Below, one piece after another: positions 52,736-61,857 of a DNA stretch of 64,000 nucleotides. Each line of letters begins with the position of its first letter. Within the stretch, counting starts at the first letter, position 1. Made by a program: the position numbers and the translations under genes. The stretch covers positions 1,178,001 through 1,242,000 of the forward strand of contig OZ037899.1 in NCBI GenBank assembly GCA_964035575.1. The letters are read 5' to 3'. The notes below the pieces were generated by a model. It had not been told where the DNA came from, did not search any database, and saw only the letters and a program-made list of their open reading frames with translations. The DNA comes from Rhynchopus sp. YZ270_cl-10 (Eukaryota; Euglenozoa; Diplonemea; Diplonemida; Diplonemidae).

Positions 52736-53732
52736 AAAAATTGTGGACCGTAAAAATGTTCCAGTTTGCCAAAAAACCCCAAAAAGTTCCAGAATTTTTA
52801 CGGTCCAACATTTTTTGGGGGGGTTTTTTTGTGTTAGCAGTTTTTGGTTTTTTGGTTTTTTTTTTCCCCCTTTTCCACCCACCCATCGCGGGTGGAAAAG
52901 GGGAAAGCGGGTGGATTTTTTTTTTCCCCCGATGAAACCAGTGTTTTTTCTAGGATTTGGAGTTTTTGGCTGACGGGGGTGCACAGGGCAAAAAAGTGCG
53001 TATATTTTTTTCCCCGCGGTTGACCATGCAACAGGGGATTAAAAAGGTTTTGGGGTTTTTCGCTGAAACTCGGTCAAAACTCGGTCGAACCCGGGTCCCC
53101 AGCTCAAGTTGGGGGCCTCCGGCGGAATATGGGAATTCCTCAGTTATCCAACTGCGGAGTTCGGCACTTCATTGATATTTGCACTAGACACACGTGGCAC
53201 GAAGTACCAGCCGGCGGTCATGGCACCCAAAGGTTCCTGGCGAAGCCACGGTACGCAACATTTCTAAGAAATGATGACATAAAATGGCACTTTCGTTGGT
53301 AATTATCTAAAATGAAAGTTTCTGGCGAAGCCACGGTACGCAACGTTTCAAAAAAATGCGCTTAAAATTGCACATTTTTACAGCCAAACAGAGAAGAGCT
53401 ACACTTACAGCACCTGGGACGCAAAACAGTTATGTTTGCAGCTACGGAAACGCCGACTCCTTACTTCCTGGTGAGGCTCGCGAGAGCATGATGGGGAAGG
53501 TGAAGGGGGGGGGGGCCGCTAGGGGGTGCGTGCACTCCCTTGAAATCTCAAAAAAGTCTGACGGGGGTGCGCGCGCACCCCCGCACCCCCTCCAGAAAAA
53601 ACACTGTAATGAAACCAAAAACCGCTAAGTACTCGGCAGGCCAAAACCACATCTGGACCGTAATATATCTGGACCGTAAAAAAACCCAAAAAGTTCCAGA
53701 ATTTTTACGGTCCACAATTTTTACGATTACGG
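52736..53732. mobile_element. TIR element, CCGTAATCGTAA family, copy 2
   Basis: TIRs CCGTAATCGTAAAAATTGTG and complement, flanked by TA (52734-52735 and 53733-53734). Subterminal GTTCCAGAATTTTTACGGTC-type repeats at both ends. Carries R6 copy 2 (53095-53345). Non-coding. Confidence 0.85.
53095..53345 (+). repeat. Dispersed repeat R6, copy 2
   Basis: Same landmarks as 30090-30300. GCGAAGCCACGGTACGCAAC occurs twice here (53231 and 53324). Confidence 0.7.
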
Positions 53733-53980
53733 TATGTGGGAAGTGCTCTCTCTCTCTCTCGCTCTCTACCTCTTGTCTTGCGTTTTAACTTTTGAATGGC
53801 AGCCACACCCAACCAGCAGAATCCTCAACACCAGTTTGTGCATCACAGACTTCGTTGAAGAAGTGAGGCTGACTTCGGTATCACAGACGTGATAGACCGC
53901 AGCGTCTCCTCCCCTGCTTTCGTCTCTGTTTTTCTTTATCCAAACGGCAAGTGGATGCGTAATTTTTTTTTTTCCACTAT

Positions 53981-54607
53981 CAGGGTTTCCGCGTAGGCTT
54001 TTGGTCCCCCCGCCCGGGGGGACCAAATTTTGAAAATCGCAAAAAAAAAAAAAAAAAAAAAGAAGGAGAAAATGCAGCATGAGGCACACTGGGTAGTACG
54101 GTGCGACGCACGGTTTCATATGCACCTGTGACCCCATCGTGAGCAGCAATCGGTTCGATTAGTCCAAAGAAGACAGAAAAAGGAGGAGAAAAAAAAGGAC
54201 GTAGCGTACCGTGCGCCTGCGGCGCTGAATTGTTTCTCACCAGTGCACACAATCAAATGGAGTCCCAAGGTTTTGCGCGACTCCTCAAATTGTCTGCACC
54301 TACCCAACAAACACCATCACCGTCTCAGCTTCCTTCACGAGCCGTTCAGCCTTCACCACCTTCACAAGCCAAAGAAAATAGGGCAAAAGTAGCGTACCGT
54401 GCGCCTGCGGCGCTCTTGCTGTCTTCGTTAAAACAAAAGCACGTTGGCAAAACTGCGAATCGTGACAATTTTTTTTCGCCTGCGGCGCCCACCTCCCTCC
54501 CCTCTCCTTCCTGTGGTTGCAGGGAGTCGCGCGCGCGAAGCGCGCGCGACGGCTCGGAGAAAGCGGGGGGACCAAATTTTGAGACCAAAAACCAAGCGGA
54601 AGCCCTG
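53981..54607. mobile_element. TIR element, CAGGGTTTCCGC ends
   Basis: CAGGGTTTCCGC at the left and GCGGAAGCCCTG at the right, with ACTAT on both outer sides (53976-53980 and 54608-54612). GGGGGACCAAATTTTGA occurs near both ends in the same orientation. The inside has two GTAGCGTACCGTGCGCCTGC copies and a GCGCGCGAAGCGCGCGC hairpin. hAT-like ends, but the duplication is 5 bp rather than 8. Confidence 0.6.
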
Positions 54608-54659
54608 ACTATCGTTGAGCTCCAGACCTTCGTCTGTGAAGTAAATTTTGATTGTGATT

Positions 54660-54766
54660 AAGGTGACTATGCACGAGAGGCTTAGGTTCATCAAAATAAA
54701 TAAGGAAATAAAGTTTCTTCGGTGCCTGCGTCCCAGAGGCGTTTGCACTATCAACTTTCACTTTCT
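54660..54766 (+). repeat. R1 followed directly by R4
   Basis: R1 (GGTGACTATGCACGAGAGGC) at 54660-54712, R4 (GGTGCCTGCGTCCCAGAGGC, then GTTTGCACTATCAACTTTCA) at 54720-54766. Confidence 0.65.
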
Positions 54767-55644
54767 CCGTTTCAATCGCATCGTATGGACGTAGCGTGGT
54801 TTCAACGTGTTTCTTTTTTAGATGATTCGATTCGATGTGCGAGCAGCTGAGCCAGACGCTTTCATGTTGTCTCTTTGTCTTTCTTTTCTTTTCTTTTTCT
54901 TTTTGCATGCTTGGAAACCTTCCCTTCCCTTTCCTTCGCAAAATGCGTCGTCTGCAACCCACAGAGGCATCACCACCCATCAAAGTCCCCACCCCTTTTT
55001 TTTTTTTTTGTGCTTTCATCCGGATGGCTGACGTACGTGGGTCAGTCGGAGGAGTCTGCATCAACGACCATTCCTTTTTCTCCAATCCCCATATCAAGTT
55101 CAGTGTTCATAACAGCGCTCAGCACCTTTCACCGGGTGTCTGAGACTGGACCATATCACAAAAAAACGTGGCAATCGTATTTTGTTTTCCCCCACACTGT
55201 TCTCTATTCTACTTATCTCAATATAGGCCCTCATACACACAACACCCAGAAGCCACCTGTTGAGGAAGGTTAAAGAAACCTTCCCAGTTGCTACACGAGA
55301 GTCACAACCAGGCCTCCACGATGACATCACTTCCATTGCCGTCGGAACACCGACGATGTTGCCACTGTTCCTTCGTTCCCCCGCAAACATTCGACAATAT
55401 CCTTCTGTGCCACCTCTCCCAACCTTCTGGGACATCTGCGGACATCGGTAAGATGTCTCTTGCGGAACTATATCACGGAATTATGTGGCTTTATTTCGCC
55501 AACGAAACCTTTCTGATCTCCTTGCCGCTTCTGTCCTACCAAAAACCGGCTTCGCTTTATCACAATTCCTCTCCACCCCACAGTTTTGTTTGTTTCTTCT
55601 CTCACACTGTTATGACTCAACGCAGAAATACACTATCTCTCACG
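54767..55644. other. Leader/spacer before the small membrane protein gene
   Basis: Mixed composition with several overlapping short frames. No domain recognised. It may contain unidentified 5' exons. A pyrimidine tract with CAACGCAG ends at 55625, 19 nt before the next ATG. Confidence 0.4.
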
Positions 55645-56100
55645 ATGAGCATGCTGAACGTGATGGACGCGATGGAGAGTGAGAGCGAGGAAGGGGACAG
55701 TGGCGTGGCGTGTACACGGAAGGCGCTGTGGGCCTTGGTGTGGGGCATCAGCGTCATTACCATTGCGGTTGTGTGCGTAGACGACCATCTGCTTGAACCT
55801 GACACTGGAGACCACGTCATCTTTGGAGCGCTTTTCTTTCTCCCCCTGCTTGCGATCACAGCGTCGTACTCCTACCGCTACTACGTAGGTGCCAACTGGA
55901 AGGTCCACCGCAAACGCGGCCGCAGCGACTCCTGGTCCCTCGCCCTCTTCGTCGCGGGCTTCCTCCTCCCCCCTGCATGGCTCCTCAACGTCCTCCTCTT
56001 CTCCTCGACACCATACCAACGCACAAAGTTCTGGGTCGCAGCCTCCTTCGTCATGCTCATCGGGATGCTCTGTCTCACAGCTGTATGGTTGATTCCGTAG
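55645..56100 (+). CDS. Small four-span membrane protein, unrecognised
   Basis: 151 residues from ATG 55645. A short acidic N-terminus (ESESEEGD) is followed by about four hydrophobic spans: ALWALVWGISVITIAVVCV, VIFGALFFLPLLAITA, LALFVAGFLLPPAWLLNVLL and FWVAASFVMLIGMLCLTAVW. A basic loop (KVHRKRGRSD) lies between spans 2 and 3. FLLPPAWLLN with a following short loop recalls small multi-span proteins of unknown function, but I cannot name a family. The start is the Met after a pyrimidine-AG site; an in-frame ATG at 55612 lies before that AG and is less likely. Codon use is GC-rich like the other genes. Confidence 0.6.
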   Translation: MSMLNVMDAMESESEEGDSGVACTRKALWALVWGISVITIAVVCVDDHLLEPDTGDHVIFGALFFLPLLAITASYSYRYYVGANWKVHRKRGRSDSWSLALFVAGFLLPPAWLLNVLLFSSTPYQRTKFWVAASFVMLIGMLCLTAVWLIP

Positions 56101-56822
56101 AGCTAAAAAAGGGGTGGGGGAGAGGGAGGTAGGGGAAGTAAAGGGGGGTTGTGGGGGTATAGCCCCAAAAGGGGTCCCTGCGAGGGTGGCATGTTTGCCT
56201 GTGGTGTGGAAAATGGGTTGTGGGGTGTGTAGACTAGACTAGAGGGTTATGTGTGGGGGGCGTTTTTTTTTGAAGTTTTCGGGTGGTTTTTTGGTGGTTT
56301 TTTTTTTCACCTGACTTTAGTAGTATTTGTATGCATTTTGTGTTCAAAGCATTTTTTTCTTCAAAAGTGCACAGTTTCCGTACGCGAGTATGCCCTTTTT
56401 TCCGCAAACCCGTATATTTTTTTTTACGTGAGTAGCTTTTATTTTTAGGCGCGGAAAAACTGTGAAAGTGAGTCATCTTTTTAAAATACACTCTTTCCCC
56501 ATATTCTTGTCTTCTCATCCATGAACTTGAATGTTCTGTTTTTGCTGTTTTTTTTTATTATTATCTGTGTTGGCCTTAGGGCATTTAGTGAGGCGAGTAT
56601 TTCTGTCTGTATCACATGCCTGCATCACCATGACGATGATGACATGAGTCTGCATGTTTATCAAATTAACTTTTTTTTTTGGGGGGCGTCAATCAATATT
56701 GAGGTGTGTGCTCTAGTTGTCGGTTCAATTAGAGTCAATTAGAGTCTAATAATTCTATTATTAGAGTATTATTAGAGCATTCAAAACTCTAACTGCCAGT
56801 CTGGACTCTAATGAGAGTCTTC

Positions 56823-56902
56823 GGTGTGGCGTGAAAGGGGGTGCTATTTTTTTTGTGCTACTTTCTGCTATTTTTTGCTATTTTGGGGTCGGCAGCCACA
56901 CC
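56823..56902. mobile_element. 80-bp TIR element, GGTGTGGC ends, copy 2
   Basis: Ends GGTGTGGC and GCCACACC, interior TTTCTGCTA and TTTTTGCTA units. Same family as 29884-29948. Confidence 0.5.
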
Positions 56903-57118
56903 AGTCTTATTATTGAGGTGTGTGCATATTCGGGAGAGGGGGTCTGTTAACCCTCCCAAAAGGGATGAGTGTGTTGCCAAGCATACAGTACAGCCCAAGG
57001 TTGAAAAAAATAAACGACACAATACAATACGGAATAGGAGCGCAGGCCGTAATGGGCCTTGACTGTTTTGTATTCTTTCTTTCAGATTTTTTTCTCATTT
57101 TTGATAGTTGGCAAAAAC

Positions 57119-57170
57119 GGTGACAAAAGCAAAGAGAGGCTTAGGTTCATCTTTTCAAACGTTTCTTTTG
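57119..57170 (+). repeat. Dispersed repeat R1
   Basis: GGTGACAAAAGCAAAGAGAG, then GCTTAGGTTCATCTTTTCAA. The left hairpin arm is changed. Confidence 0.5.
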
Positions 57171-57338
57171 CAATGAAGGAAAAGAACCAATACATATGGG
57201 GTATATAGTGTACCGTTGTTGTGTTGTTCAGGGACTCAGAGGAGGGCCCATCTGTGAAATGCGTGCGAAAAGGCTTCTCAAAAGGAACAGCGCCAGAGAG
57301 AGTGTGTGTGTCTGTATGCCCCTGCCCCCCCGCGCGTA

Positions 57339-57510
57339 GGTTCCTTCATTGGTGCCGAAAGCGTCTACGCGAAAACCATGCACCATAGATGGTCGACCAT
57401 CGAGGTTACTGTGAACAAACCAGCGTGTCTAATGCATTGTGGCTAGCATATCGGTGGTCATATTGGGCCCGTGTGCACATGGTATAGCTTTCGGCACCAA
57501 TGAAGGAACC
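57339..57510. mobile_element. TIR element, GGTTCCTTCATTGG ends
   Basis: TIRs GGTTCCTTCATTGGTGCCGA and complement (24 bp perfect), flanked by TA (57337-57338 and 57511-57512). 172 bp, non-coding. Shares ACTGTGAACAAACCAGCGTG with the R1 insert near 42350. Confidence 0.8.
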
Positions 57511-57874
57511 TAACCATAGAGTCTCATTACCATTGTCGATTAGCGTCTCTAGACTCCCTGGTGTCATAGGGTTGTCCGATTGGACAGTGCCGTGATAACT
57601 GCGAATGCATTTGTTAGCAGTTGGTGCCGTACAGTTGCAAATAATGAGAAATACTGTAGCGCTGCGCTGCTATCATTGGATGGATTATGGTTGAACGCAA
57701 CCCCGAGTATAAAAAAAAGAAAAAAGAAAAAAGAAAAAGCGCGTTTCCCTCTCCTTGCACCGTTATGTTGCTGCTCTCAGTGAAAATGAAAAATTTACGA
57801 GCATTTTTTGTCTCAAATCTTCTGAGTGGAATATCAGAGCAATTTTTTTGAACTTACCCACACACCGGCGGCTT

Positions 57875-57908
57875 GGGGCCATATTCTGCGCAAGAATTGC
57901 CCCTAATA
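57875..57908 (+). repeat. Dispersed repeat R7, copy 3
   Basis: GGGGCCATATTCTGCGCAAG followed by AATTGCCCC, about 110 bp before the OLA1 start. Confidence 0.65.
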
Positions 57909-57924
57909 TAATAGGCTATTAGTC

Positions 57925-57997
57925 AACACCCACACCCACACCCACACCCACACCCACACCCACACCCACACCCACACCCACACCCACACCCACACCA
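57925..57997 (+). repeat. (ACACCC)n minisatellite before OLA1
   Basis: About 12 hexamer units ending CACACCAG 23 nt before the OLA1 ATG. Being pyrimidine-rich and ending in AG, it could double as the splice-acceptor tract. Confidence 0.9.
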
Positions 57998-58019
57998 GGC
58001 TATCAAACACATCTAAGCA

Positions 58020-59416
58020 ATGCCAGGCAAGAAGAAGGTTGAGGTGGTCGAGAAGACCGTGCTTCTGGGTCGCCCGGGAACATCCCTGAAGATCGGTATC
58101 GTGGGTCTGCCCAACGTCGGCAAGAGCACCTTCTTCAACGTCATCACCAAGAGCGCCATCCCTGCCGAGAACTTCCCCTTCTGCACCATCGACCCTAACC
58201 TGGCAAAGGTCGAGGTCCCCGACGCACGTTTCGATGAGTTGGTTAAATTCTTCAAGCCGCCGTCCGCGGTGCGCGCGGACCTGATGGTGTGCGACATTGC
58301 GGGGCTTGTGAAGGGGGCGAGCGAGGGCGAGGGGCTGGGTAACGCGTTTTTGTCGCACATCTCTGCGTGCGACGCACTGTTCCACATGGTGCGGTGCTTC
58401 GACGAGGAGGATATCATCCACGTTGAGGGCAACGTCGACCCCGTGCGTGATATTGAGCTCATCAACCACGAGCTTGTCCTCAAGGACCTCGAGAAGGTGT
58501 CGCAGCTGTATGATAAGACCAAGAGCGTTGTGGACAGAGGAATTGACAAATCCAAGAAGAACGACGTGGAGTACCTCGCAAAGCTGAAGGAGTGCCTTGA
58601 GTCCGGCAAGATGGTCCGTCAGGAGCAGTGGACCAACAAGGAGGTGGAGTTCCTCAACACGCTGCTCCTTTTGACCGCGAAGCGTCAGATCTTTTTGTGC
58701 AACATGTCGAAGCGCGACTACCTGCGCCAGAAGAACAAGCACCTCCCCAAGGTGAAGGCCTGGATCGACGAGCACACCGGCGAGACGATGATCCCCTTCT
58801 CTGCGGAGATGGAGCTTGACCTCTTCGGCATGGAGGACGCGGCCATGGAGGAGTTCATTGCAGAGAACAAGACCAAGCGCATGATCCCCAAGATCATCCA
58901 GACCGGGTTCAGCGCGCTTAACCTTCTTTACTTCTTCACCGTCGGGTCCGACGAGGTGAAGTGCTGGACCATCGCCAAGAACTCCAAGGCACCCCAGGCA
59001 GGAGGAAGAATCCACACAGACTTCGAAAAGGGTTTCATCTGCGCAGAAGTCATGAACTTCGCTGACTGGAAGGAGCACGGAGGGGAGGCAGCGTGCAAGT
59101 ATGTGATATTGTATTTTTATATTTTGCAAAAACCCAGCTTTTTTGCAATGTTCTTTTTCACCCTGAGGTCGAGAACGCTTGTGTGCCATATTCATCTGTT
59201 CATATTCAGCTTCCATGGTTTCAGGGTTTTTTTCTTAATACTTCGGTATTGTACATTTTCTGTGTATTGTACAACTGAAGCATATATTCAATTATACACC
59301 ACAAAAAAAACAGGGCTGTCGGCAAGTGCCGCCAGCAGGGTCGCGAATACGAGGTGCTTGACGGAGACATTATCCACTTCAAGGTCAACGCCGGTGCAGG
59401 TCTCAAGAAGAAATAG
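58020..59416 (+). CDS. OLA1: OLA1/YchF P-loop ATPase
   Basis: Exons 58020-59098 and 59314-59416 (phase 2) give 393 residues, close to the 396 of human OLA1. G1 GLPNVGKST, a Thr-containing switch I, G3 DIAGL, then a coiled-coil region and the C-terminal TGS domain ([30 protein letters not shown]). OLA1 is an Obg-family ATPase bound to ribosomes and stress responses. Odd: at the nucleotide-specificity site, where OLA1/YchF has Asn-x-x-Glu (for example NLSEKDY), this protein reads NMSKRDY, a Glu-to-Lys change. The C-terminal exon ([16 protein letters not shown]) restores the expected family ending. Strongly conserved elsewhere, so the gene is functional by appearance. Confidence 0.95.
59099..59313 (+). 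other. OLA1 intron
   Basis: 215 nt, donor GTATGTGA, acceptor AAAAAACAG. No repeat family recognised. Confidence 0.9.
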
Positions 59417-60281
59417 TGTGCGAACCTGCGGTGCACCTTTTTCAACCTTATTTTAAAAAAAAATATGCTTGGTTTTGTCTGTTGTGACATTTTTTTTTTT
59501 TGATTTTTGATTTTTGTGTTTTTTTTTTTTTTTGCATTGGGGGGGATGGGAAGTGGGCGGGGGGGAATGGGTGTTCCTGAGTTCCTTATGGACGTTCTTG
59601 ATAAGTAAGTGTATGGTTCATAGTCCATCGTTCAAAAAAAAAAAAAAAGTTTTTTTTACCACGCACATCGCACTGTGTTGTTTGCCGCCTCTCTTTTGTT
59701 ACCATCTAGCACTATTCATATGGGGAACAGAAGAGGAGAACCATATTCTTCCAGGAGTTTTTAATAATAATCAAAACCCCCTCACGGAAATATGGCGCAA
59801 ATTAAGAGATTGCGTTTTTGTGGTGAATGTCCACGGTAAGGGAAAAAAGCAAAAAAGAGACGGAAAAAGACAAATTATGAAGTATCGTTATCATAAAAAG
59901 AAGAAGGGGAAAAAAAAGAAAAAAAAACACGAGGCTATTTTGTGTGGTGAGAAGTTTGTTACAGAGACAACGCAAATCAAGACTTTTTTTTTTTGAGGGG
60001 ATTTGAAAAAAAACAGTACAAAAAAACACAAAGAGGGGAGAGAAATGGCCATAACTGAAACACAACACCCTTTATTCATTATTGAATGTGTATAGTGACA
60101 CATTTTTTTCAGTAACTTGAATTGAAGTGTGTTCTACTCAAATTTTCCACCCCCTTTTTTTTTTGGACGAGCACAAACGAATAAAAAACGCCTCTCTATC
60201 TCTCCAATTCCATACACTCCCTTACTTCTTAAAGAGCGCAAAGCAAAAGCAACAACTTTCATTCAAACTCCCTTACTTCTT
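59417..60281. other. Spacer after OLA1
   Basis: Very T- and A-rich with long homopolymers. No gene or repeat family was supported until the hairpin at 60282. Confidence 0.6.
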
Positions 60282-60360
60282 CACCCTCCGGGGGGGTTCG
60301 ATAACCCGCGGGGGTGGTCATGATGCCTCTGCTGTCCTGGCGTTTTGCACTGTCAACTTC
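60282..60360 (+). promoter_or_regulatory. Hairpin plus R4 repeat upstream of a gene
   Basis: CACCC and GGGTG enclose GGGTTCGATAACCC (60282-60316), then R4 (TGCCTCTGCTGTCCTGGCG, TTTTGCACTGTCAACTTCAG). A CT tract and TTTCTCAG (ends 60405) follow, 9 nt before the ATG. The layout parallels 3865-3945. Confidence 0.5.
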
Positions 60361-60413
60361 AGTTCTATTACACGGCCCCTCTCTCTCTCTCCACTCCTTT
60401 CTCAGTACACAAC

Positions 60414-61517
60414 ATGGGAAGAGGGAAAGCCAGTCGCAAATATGCGTATGGGAAGGATGGTGTGAAGTACGACGCCATAGGCTCAGCTGCTGCGGGGGAG
60501 ACGCTTGGCGAGCTGAGGCGTACGCTGCGGAAAGGTGGCGTCAAAGCAACCGCAGAAGAGACACGAGAGATGCACCGCAACGCGCAGGCATCCTCCACCA
60601 CACACCCCACAGCCATCACGACCCCCTGCGTCAGCACCACATGCCCCTTTTCTCGTCTCCTCCAGCTCCGTCTGCCTCATCGACCATACGGCCTCCTCAA
60701 AATCCCATCCCACGGCAGCCCACACAACGTCAACTGGACGTTAGATCTTCCCAGAGAATTCATGGAAGAACGCCCTGCAAACAGCATGCTCAAGACAAAG
60801 CTTCGCGGAGGGTTTGCGTTGCGGAGTATTGCGAAGGTGTCTGTCGAAGGGGAAGTGAATGGGGGTGCGAATGTGACGGTGGTGCACACTGATGGTGCGG
60901 TCCGGCGGGTGTGTGTTCCTCAGGAGGAGAACCTGGCAGGTCTCTGCCAGGCCCTTACCACACATCTCACGGCACCTTGCATCTTAGTCCCTGAAGGTGA
61001 CGAACCTGCGTTCAATCTCTCTTACGAAAGCTCTCTCGACCATCTATCGCTCCCCTCTGCAACACGCTGGGTAGGTCTGCGGTCAGTACACCGTCTTCGC
61101 CCTGATGCACATCCTTCGAGCTACGTCGACGTGGTGCTGACTGCAGCGGCATTGCGTTGGGTGACGTTGGCTGGGTTGGAGAGGGAGGGGTGGGGTGGTG
61201 GTGGTGATGGTGATAATGGTGATGGTGTTGCGTCCACCCTCCGCCTGGCTGCAGTGTGTATGGCATGCATAGAGAGTGGCAGGACGTCACAGCAAAGAAC
61301 GTTGGAGGTCTCCATGAATAAAGTCGAGGTGCCTGCGGATGGGGAGAACAGTGGGTGTGATGGTGATGATGATGATGACTCGGATGGTGGTGTAGGGGGT
61401 GGAGGGGGTGGTGTGCCCCGTGTGGCAGTTATCACAGCGCGTGTGGCGGGCTCGGCGAGGGAGCACTTTGTCTTCCTCAGGCAGATTGAGGGTGGTGTGT
61501 GTCCTCAAGAAGACTAG
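60414..61517 (+). CDS. Unrecognised 367-residue protein
   Basis: Start at ATG 60414 just after the pyrimidine-AG site, ending TAG. Basic N-terminus (MGRGKASRKYAYGKDG), a Thr/Pro-rich stretch (60-85), a mixed middle (90-260) with conserved-looking segments such as NWTLDLPREFMEE and TKLRGGFALRSIAKVSVEGE, and a C-terminal third with two Gly/Asp low-complexity runs separated by helical and strand-like pieces. No signal peptide or membrane span. I do not recognise the family. The basic start could be nuclear, nucleolar or mitochondrial. The following gene begins 340 bp downstream on the same strand. Confidence 0.6.
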   Translation: MGRGKASRKYAYGKDGVKYDAIGSAAAGETLGELRRTLRKGGVKATAEETREMHRNAQASSTTHPTAITTPCVSTTCPFSRLLQLRLPHRPYGLLKIPSHGSPHNVNWTLDLPREFMEERPANSMLKTKLRGGFALRSIAKVSVEGEVNGGANVTVVHTDGAVRRVCVPQEENLAGLCQALTTHLTAPCILVPEGDEPAFNLSYESSLDHLSLPSATRWVGLRSVHRLRPDAHPSSYVDVVLTAAALRWVTLAGLEREGWGGGGDGDNGDGVASTLRLAAVCMACIESGRTSQQRTLEVSMNKVEVPADGENSGCDGDDDDDSDGGVGGGGGGVPRVAVITARVAGSAREHFVFLRQIEGGVCPQED

Positions 61518-61857
61518 ATCGATCGACCTTGAGAGGTTTTTAAAGAAAAACCGTTGTGATATTTTTAGTGGAATGCACCTTTTGGGTGGGGTAAAAAAGG
61601 TCGTGAGCAATGGCGAAGGAGAGTCAATTTCTTTGTTGTTGCAAGGAAGGGGGTTTTGAGGGGGTCGATAATTAGCAACACGCAGCCTTTTGCACCTATC
61701 CCATTATTAACAATTCCTTGTTATTGTTGTTATTTTTTCTCTTGCATTTCGCATTTTTTTTGTACTTCGCAAAAAGCATGTCCCTTTTTTCTACCTTTCT
61801 TCCTTACCCTCTTCGCTACCCCTAGCTTCTTCATCAACAGGACAGCACAACACACAA

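Larger units (their letters stand above)
56101..57874. other. Spacer between the small membrane protein and OLA1
   Basis: T-rich. Holds a CTCTAATTAGAG array scrap (56725-56820), a GGTGTGGC mini element (56823-56902), R1 (57119-57170) and a TIR element (57339-57510). Nothing coding was supported. Confidence 0.6.

Noticed and set aside
54230-54661. 143-residue ORF
   Set aside because: Lies across a TIR element with repeated GTAGCGTACCG segments and has no recognisable domain.
57903-59216. 437-residue ORF opposite OLA1
   Set aside because: Antisense shadow of a strongly conserved gene; its end is the hexamer minisatellite.
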